From: Amorphophallus konjac
Lineage: Eukaryota; Streptophyta; Magnoliopsida; Alismatales; Araceae
Direction of reading: 5' to 3'
Assembly (NCBI GenBank): GCA_022559845.1
Contig: CM040127.1
Coordinates: forward strand, 34,496,708 to 34,560,707
Length of the DNA: 64,000 nt
Positions within the stretch are counted from its first letter, which is position 1. Each line of letters begins with the position of its first letter. Position numbers and translations under genes: made by a program. Below are positions 58,057 through 64,000 of this stretch, in pieces. A model generated the notes under the pieces. That model saw nothing but the letters and a program-made list of their open reading frames with translations, made no database searches and was not told the DNA's origin.

Positions 58057-58420
58057 TGGTCATCGGTCGCAAATAGCGGTATCATCGATTTTAAAATCAT
58101 ATAATTTAATCTTAAATTTTTAATTTACAACGTTAAATCTTTTCTATTATTAATAAATTACTCGTAGATTAAAAATCATATAATTTTAACATTTATTTAT
58201 TCTTGTGCATCAAATGAACATAAAATGAACGACTTAGTATATTTTTTTTGTATCATATAATATCTATATTATTGATATCATATTTGAATAGTTTTTTATG
58301 TGTAGTTAAATTTATGATATCAGAGAAGATTTAAGATGTGAATTAAAATTTTAATATCGAATTATATAATTTTAAAATCGATGATATCGTTATTTTGTTA
58401 TCACCCATGGCAACGAATCC
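58057..58420. mobile_element. MITE with terminal inverted repeats of about 70 bp
   Basis: The left arm GGTATCATCGATTTTAAAAT, CATATAATTTAATCTTAAAT is mirrored by the right arm near 58,335-58,415 (TTTAATATCGAATTATATAA, TTTTAAAATCGATGATATCG). Mismatches indicate age. A one-armed relative lies at 53,146-53,250. Confidence 0.75.
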
Positions 58421-58802
58421 TTCCTCATATGATATATATATATTAAATTTATTTATTTGTCTATATATTCTTAAACTAGCCCTACATGATGGGGCCCGGT
58501 CAACACGAGAAAGAAAGGAGTTGGCTTAATTATTTGTGTGTGTGTGTGTGGATACTTTACGTAAAAGGGGTTTAGGGGAAGAGGAGAGAAAATCACAATC
58601 ATTGGATCAAAGATTGGGTGGAAGGTCTGCTGAGTGTTATAATTAATTGGGCAGGCAGACCTCGTGCTAGGAGTAGGCGCCATCACTTCATTCTGTTCTG
58701 ATCACTTCACGGAACCTACCTTCATTATATGATGGAAGTGCTGAGCTTGGCACCTCACTTGCCAAAAGCTATATATTGTACGTACGTATATAGTTTGAAC
58801 TG

Positions 58803-59366
58803 GTATTTCGGATGGTGGTGGTGTCATCCGAGATCATGCTGAAAATATCCTCCTTACTTTCTCACACTTTTATGGTAACTCTAACAGCCTTATAGCAGAA
58901 GCAAGGGCATTATATGATGGTCTTCAATATCTCCACACCATTTCAGACAGGCCTGTTATCATTGAGTGTGATTCCAAGATTTTAATTCAGACTATCTCAA
59001 AGGAAATTCCCTGCCCATGGATCATTCTCCCTTATGCAAGAGATATCTGACGCATCTCTCACTCAGATGATAATTTCTCACACATCTTCAGAGAAGCCAA
59101 CACTGTTGTTGATTCCTTGGCATCTTTAGCTTGTAGCACCAAGTGTAACTCCTTTTTTACTTTTAAGGAGCTTCCTCATGTTGTTAAAGGTGCAGCTCGA
59201 CTGGATAAACTAGGAATGCCTAGCATCCGTCTGATGTGATGTAATCTTCTCTTTTTATCAATAAAATTCACCCCTTCAGTTTGGATGGTGTGGCTGTTCC
59301 CTTTATCTCTGGTAAGGGGTGCACTCTCCCATTCACTCCTAGGCAAGGTTTTTTTTTTAAAAAAAA
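58803..59366 (+). mobile_element. 5'-truncated LINE with 15-bp target duplication
   Basis: ATATAGTTTGAACTG occurs exactly at 58,788-58,802 and 59,367-59,381, around a 564-bp insert that ends in T9-A14-like sequence, the poly-A end of the element. This is the mark of target-primed reverse transcription with 5' truncation. The insert holds the RNase H end of ORF2 and a 3' tail shared with the LINE copy at 53.6-54.2 kb (GGTGCACTCTCCCATTCACT versus GGAGCACTCTCCAACTAATC). Confidence 0.92.
58806..59239 (+). pseudogene. LINE ORF2 C-terminus, RNase H (RVT_3) domain
   Basis: The frame reads SDGGGVIRDHAENIL, SLIAEARALYDGLQYL, IIECDSKILIQTIS, HIFREANTVVDSLASLA, then ends LDKLGMPSIRLM and TGA at 59,237-59,239. 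The plant LINE RNase H order of acidic residues is visible (Glu in EARAL, Asp in ECDSK, the REAN-x3-D-x-LA motif). A TGA at 59,048-59,050 interrupts the frame, and the 5' part is missing through truncation. Confidence 0.88.
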
Positions 59367-59381
59367 ATATAGTTTGAACTG

Positions 59382-62300
59382 TAAGGAGGAGGAAGGCCTG
59401 ATTGCTTGTTTGCCACTTTTTTTCTTCTTTTGCAGATAGGATATTAATTAGTTTTATAGCATAGGATTGCCAAAGGATATGGGGTATCCGTTATTTTAAT
59501 ACATTCTCAATTAATCTCAGATAATGGATATGGAAATCTCGTAAAATCCACCCGACAACTTATTGGACGTGGAAAAAAAAATATATATATATATTTGATA
59601 ATTATCGGAGTCAAAATGGAAACAATTATTTCTGCATCTACAAATCCGTTTTCACTTTCCATTTTCGATAACAAATATATATATATTATTTATGGTGTCA
59701 TTTAATTATTATTATTTAACATTTTTGTAATAGGTAATCAACATATGTCATAAGTTTGAAGTTTATACTTAATAATTGTAACGACACTTCTATTAGTTTA
59801 TAATTTTGCATATTATGTATATATGGATTATGTAGACTTTCATAACTTGGAGCTTAAAAGTTTAGTCGAGTAGGTAAATTAGCAAATTAATGGATGGAAG
59901 TAAAAAATTTTATTTTATTTTATTTTTGCTGACGGGAAATTGATAAACCAGAAAACTCTAGATCATGCACCCCTTAAGTGTTGAGCACGTGATCAAATAA
60001 AATCCATTCAAAATAAATCGAATCGGAGACCTCCTACTGTTTTGGTTCCATTTCTATTTTAATTTTTCAATTTGAAAACTTTCGTTTCTATTTCCATCTC
60101 CAACAATTCTAGAAGGAAATGAAAGCGGAAGGTGCCATTTCTGTTTTAGTCTCTCGGCTGCCCTAGATTTAAACAAGTCTAAACGCACATAAAACTGATT
60201 AAATAGAGCTTCATCATTAATTTGTTCCTTTTAATGCATTCACATTATGATTCTTATTAGTCATCATTGCAGTGTAGAGGAATGATGGCATGCACATCCG
60301 GCCATCCAAAAATCAGCTAGCTTTTAAGATTAGGAAGGTACCCAAAAGAATAAGATATTGCACACCACACTTTTTTCTCCCTCATGCACACCCCCCGCCC
60401 CCCCCCCCCCGCGAAAGCATTAACTAGTCCGGAAAAGCTAGATAATATTCTATGCCTCTAAACCTTTTTTTTCTCCTTTTCCCTTTCTGATGAAATGAAT
60501 ACATGCAACCATTTGATTGACAGGTGAGTGCCATGTGTTCTGGTCAATTCCATAAGATATCAGGTGTTGTGGGCACAGGGGAATCATAATTAAGTTAGTG
60601 ATCTTGGGAGCACATGTTAGAATCTATGTTTTAAATTTTTAAAATTTTTAATCTCTTTACGATGATTAGTTTCATATTAAAAAATAAAAAAAATATTTAC
60701 ATTTAATTTGAACTCTTATCTTTAATTGTGTAATACTATGAGAAGACTACCAAAGTTAAACTATTTGAGCTAGTGAGTTTTTTTAGACGTTTGATCGTTT
60801 GGCTGTGTCTCTTGAATTCTCTCTACATCTCCTCATATTCAGTTATTTAGACTGATCGACTCCGTCAAGAGTTACTTCATGAGATCTTGATCATTTGATT
60901 CTCTTTAATTTTTATACCCTCGTTTGAAAATTCTATAAGATTATGATTTTTTTCATAATCTTTTAGAGTGAAAATAATCTAATAAAAAAGAGATTTTGAG
61001 AGATTATAAAAAGTGAAAATTTTTCACCTTATCTCTTTCTAAAAAATTAGATTATGACTTTTGAATAATTTAATATGACATTTAGTAAAATTTTAAATAA
61101 ATAAAAATTTTTAGACTATAATTTATGATCTATTGAGTTATCAGACACGTACTAAATTTAATAGAATGTCTCTATCCGTGCATAATTCTTCCAACAGTCT
61201 CTTGAATAGAAGCTATAACTGTGTGCCCCCCCCCTCCCACCCCACCCCACCCCACCCCCACGTGGATTTTCAGATGCCCATCCCCCACCTCCTCTCACCA
61301 GCATGTACGCGTTGTTAAATCTGAAGGCATCCCTCCCTCCCCACACCGAGGAACTTCCACAAACATGCCATTGGCAAGGGGAGCAGCCCACTTTGGAGCC
61401 TGCAATGGGATGTGGGTGGCCTAACCACTGACACGCACATCTCATTCCCCCGGTTAGCTTTGGATCGCTTCCCAAGGACCAGGTTCGGTTTATTGGGGCG
61501 CGGTAGTTAATTAGTTACCAGAACTCCCCCCCGCCCCCCGCGCGCGCCCATGTTAGGGCATGCCACGTGGCGGAACACAAACTCAGCTAGCTTCCATGTG
61601 GAGCCACTGATATCTTAATTCTCACAACCTTTGTTTAATCCTGCCATTCACCTGTGTGCAGGGAGGGACTGCAAGTGACCATGCACTCCCCCCCCCTGTA
61701 GCATATATACATCCTCCCCAAAATCAATCAATTGTTTTCTTTCCTATCCTGTGTCTCTGTTTCTGAAAAGGGTCTTGGGACATGAGATTGTGAACCTTAC
61801 CAGTGTGGCAGCTTGGGGGAGGGACGGGTGGAGTGGCATGTGAGGAGCGATGGTGGTTTCTGGGGAGGAGAGTGGTGAGGGGGACTGCTCCTCTTTCCCA
61901 TGTCATTCCCACTTCCTAGGCAGTTCACATGGTTGGAGAGAGAGAGAGAGAGAGAGAGAGCATGTGTTAGATGGACAGAGAGAAGAAGAAGGAGAGGAGG
62001 TTTGTTCATTCACATGGTTAGAGAAGCGACACAGAGAGAGAGATCTAGAGTATTCAGCCCTTAAATAAACATGATTCAATATTCAAATGGGTAAGGGTGA
62101 CTTGTTTAAAAATACGGTGGGTACGCTTCCATGCAGGAGTTAACCCCTTCATTAAAAATTAAGTAGGAAAGGTTGTGGATCACCGTCCATGCACCACATT
62201 CACATGCCACATGTTCTTGGGAGGGATCAAGTCCTGGTCCCGAGAGGGGTGGGCGTCTAGGGCTCCCACGTACGGGCGGTTCTGTTGAGGTGCCCAAGAG

Positions 62301-63100
62301 ACTGGTTCACGGACTACGTACGTGTCCCTTAATTTCCCCTCTCATGGATAGGTTAATTAGGAGTTTAATAATAATAATAATAATAATAACCATACTCTCT
62401 TCGATGGGTTGGGTTCATGCACTCCACGCAGATGGTGGCCAAAATGTGGTCTCGGCGACCTCGATTCCCTTGCAGGACTGCCCACTCGGAATGTTAACCT
62501 CGCATGGAGATGTCACCGGAGTAGATTAACATATGCCTTGTGTTTTTAATTTGTACTCATCGATTGGCCTTAACTTTAATCTGTTGGCCGTTTCATGACT
62601 TTGAACCGAGTATATATAATTAATTAACATGTGGCATTATCTTGCACGCCGGCAAATCACCAAGGTTTATCTCACCACATAATTAATTAATTAATTAGGA
62701 TGGCGAGTTTAGCGAGGTTTATAGCACAGTGGAGCTCCATGATCGAAGTTATGGAAGTATGCATGGTATGTTGTGGGCGTGGATTACGTTTTGCGGCCAA
62801 GATGTGTTCGAGTATTGATCATGGGGATGTTAATTCTCCGTATATTATCAGCTTATGCTTCCGTTTCCTCCGTATTTTAGAATGGTTGAAAACTGATACT
62901 ATTTGTATTTGTTTAACAGTAGTGCCATAATTTTTAAAAATTATATAAATTTATTTAAATTTTTATTATTAATAAAATAAATAATTAATTATTAAAATAA
63001 ATTATGATGTAACGTCGTCAAATTTGTTAACATAACCACGAGAAATATTACCTTGAAAAATTAAAAATATTGCATAGCAAAGGTTTATTGCGTAGTGTCC
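59382..63100. other. Intergenic; microsatellites and poly-C runs, no gene
   Basis: C runs lie at 60,391-60,410 (interrupted by one G), 61,226-61,234 and 61,688-61,696, a GA run at 61,936-61,960 and an (AAT)n run at 62,366-62,389. Frames at 61,158-61,475 and 62,173-62,529 have no recognised domain and both strands look equally open. Nothing is supported as a gene. Confidence 0.4.
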
Positions 63101-64000
63101 GGTTGAGTGAGAGTGTTTAGTTTTTAAAGATGGCAAACTTAATTATTTTGTGATCTAATGAGGCTATTGAGTGTGTTTAGGGAGTGAATTTCACGTCCAC
63201 AGAGGTTTAAGTTTGAAGGAGATTGTAAGAAATAAAAATAGGAATCAGTGTCCAAGACGTTTAAACACCAACTGAAACACTAAGTTCCGAGATTGTAGAT
63301 AAACTTTCCTATTCTAATCATATTCATTTCAAATTACACAAAAAATCTTGAGAGGATGCTTGCGGGTATAAAAGGGAGATTTTAAAGTCTTCTAGAGTTG
63401 TTGGAGTCACTACTAAAAGAGAAGAACAAACCGAACCTTACACTAGCAATCATAAGGAGAGGGCGATTTATTCACGTTGGGAAACTTTCAGGGTGCTCCT
63501 CTTGCTGTTATACGAAGTAAACTTCATCACCACGACCCTCCACATATTTGTTTTCTTCAAACTCATTTTTACATTGTGTTCTTTCATGTTCTAAGTCTGA
63601 GTTTCAGAGTTGTTCATTAAGAACTTCTTCCACGAGAAAGAAAAGATTGTTTCTACTTTTTGATTTGAAGGCGAGCAATCGTCTTTGTGTCTAGGATATT
63701 GAGGTGAACTAACACCTTTGTGTCTATCGTGATATGTGTCGAGTTAAGTAGTGCTCTTGTGTCTAGCGAGTTAAGAGGTATACTTACACCTTGATTTCAA
63801 TTGGTTTGTAGCGGTGGTATAGCACTCTTATGTCTAGTGATTTTTAGTGAAAATTGTAAGGTGCTCTTGGGTAGTGGGTATAGATCATCATGGTGCGATT
63901 AGAACCACTATAAAAATCACTATATTCACTTTGCGCGATTGGCTCGTTGTCACTCGTCCTCTCCATTCTTCTTGAGATTATATGTGATAAATCTTTAATT
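63101..64000 (+). other. Possible LTR or gene promoter/leader entering from the right
   Basis: A TATA-like GGTATAAAAGGGAG lies at 63,365-63,378, followed by about 600 bp without frames. From 63,690 the phrase (CT)CTTGTGTCTAG(C/T)G recurs four or five times (63,685; 63,722; 63,755; 63,825) with AGTTAAG segments between. This looks like an LTR R-U5 or a repetitive leader, but no LTR end or primer site is seen before the window stops. Confidence 0.3.

Noticed and set aside
62173..62529. 118-codon frame near the right end
   Set aside because: No recognised domain, includes an (AAT)n microsatellite translated as poly-Ile, and no intron or promoter signal supports it.
20477..64000. Search by eye for tRNA, rRNA, snoRNA and common plant microRNA sequences
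   Set aside because: No clover-leaf with A and B boxes and no familiar mature microRNA sequence was found; a covariance model search would be needed to exclude them.

Overview
This is nuclear DNA of a flowering plant. The evidence is one intron-containing YUCCA-type flavin monooxygenase gene with very GC-rich exons in AT-rich surroundings (GC-rich exons of this kind suggest a monocot), many plant LTR retrotransposons of the SIRE, Tat and Tekay types, and several plant MITE families. I cannot name the species from the sequence.

Positions 1-36,260 are a nested stack of retrotransposons. From outermost to innermost on the left: a SIRE-type copia element B (11,536-20,476 visible) has kept gag but lost pol. 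A minus-strand Tat-type gypsy element (4,087-11,535 visible) sits in its gag. A second SIRE-type copia element A (3' part, 1-4,086) sits in the reverse transcriptase of the Tat element. To the right, a minus-strand Tekay/Del chromovirus (22,797-35,959) is complete from LTR to LTR with tRNA-Met primer site and polypurine tract, but its reading frame is broken. It has itself been hit by a 2.18-kb insert of unknown class (27,656-29,833) and by a 689-bp palindromic CACTA-type MITE (32,634-33,322). The Tekay element split an older LTR-like sequence (about 22.4-22.8 kb plus 35.96-36.26 kb).

Positions 36,300-49,700 are an intergenic stretch with transposon debris: an array of degenerate AGACGAT/ATCGTCT palindromes, a DUF4283-type LINE ORF1 fragment, a tiny LINE reverse transcriptase remnant, two Tourist-like MITEs with clean TAA/TTA target duplications, other inverted-repeat elements, microsatellites and long poly-G/C runs. 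The single convincing host gene is YUCCA at 50,034-51,766 on the minus strand (three exons, predicted 438 residues), an enzyme of auxin synthesis. To its right, 52,150-64,000 holds two 5'-truncated LINE copies with long target duplications (one lacking ORF2), more MITEs, and at the end what may be the start of another LTR.

The most unusual theme is that at least five unrelated repeat families here each carry their own array of short hairpins or palindromes (2.9, 9.9-10.3, 15.7-16.6 with 18.9-19.05, 23.9-24.6/34.4-35.1, 27.9-28.5 and 36.6-37.5 kb). In the Tekay LTR the two arms of the hairpins change together from unit to unit, which looks like selection on a folded structure in the RNA leader.
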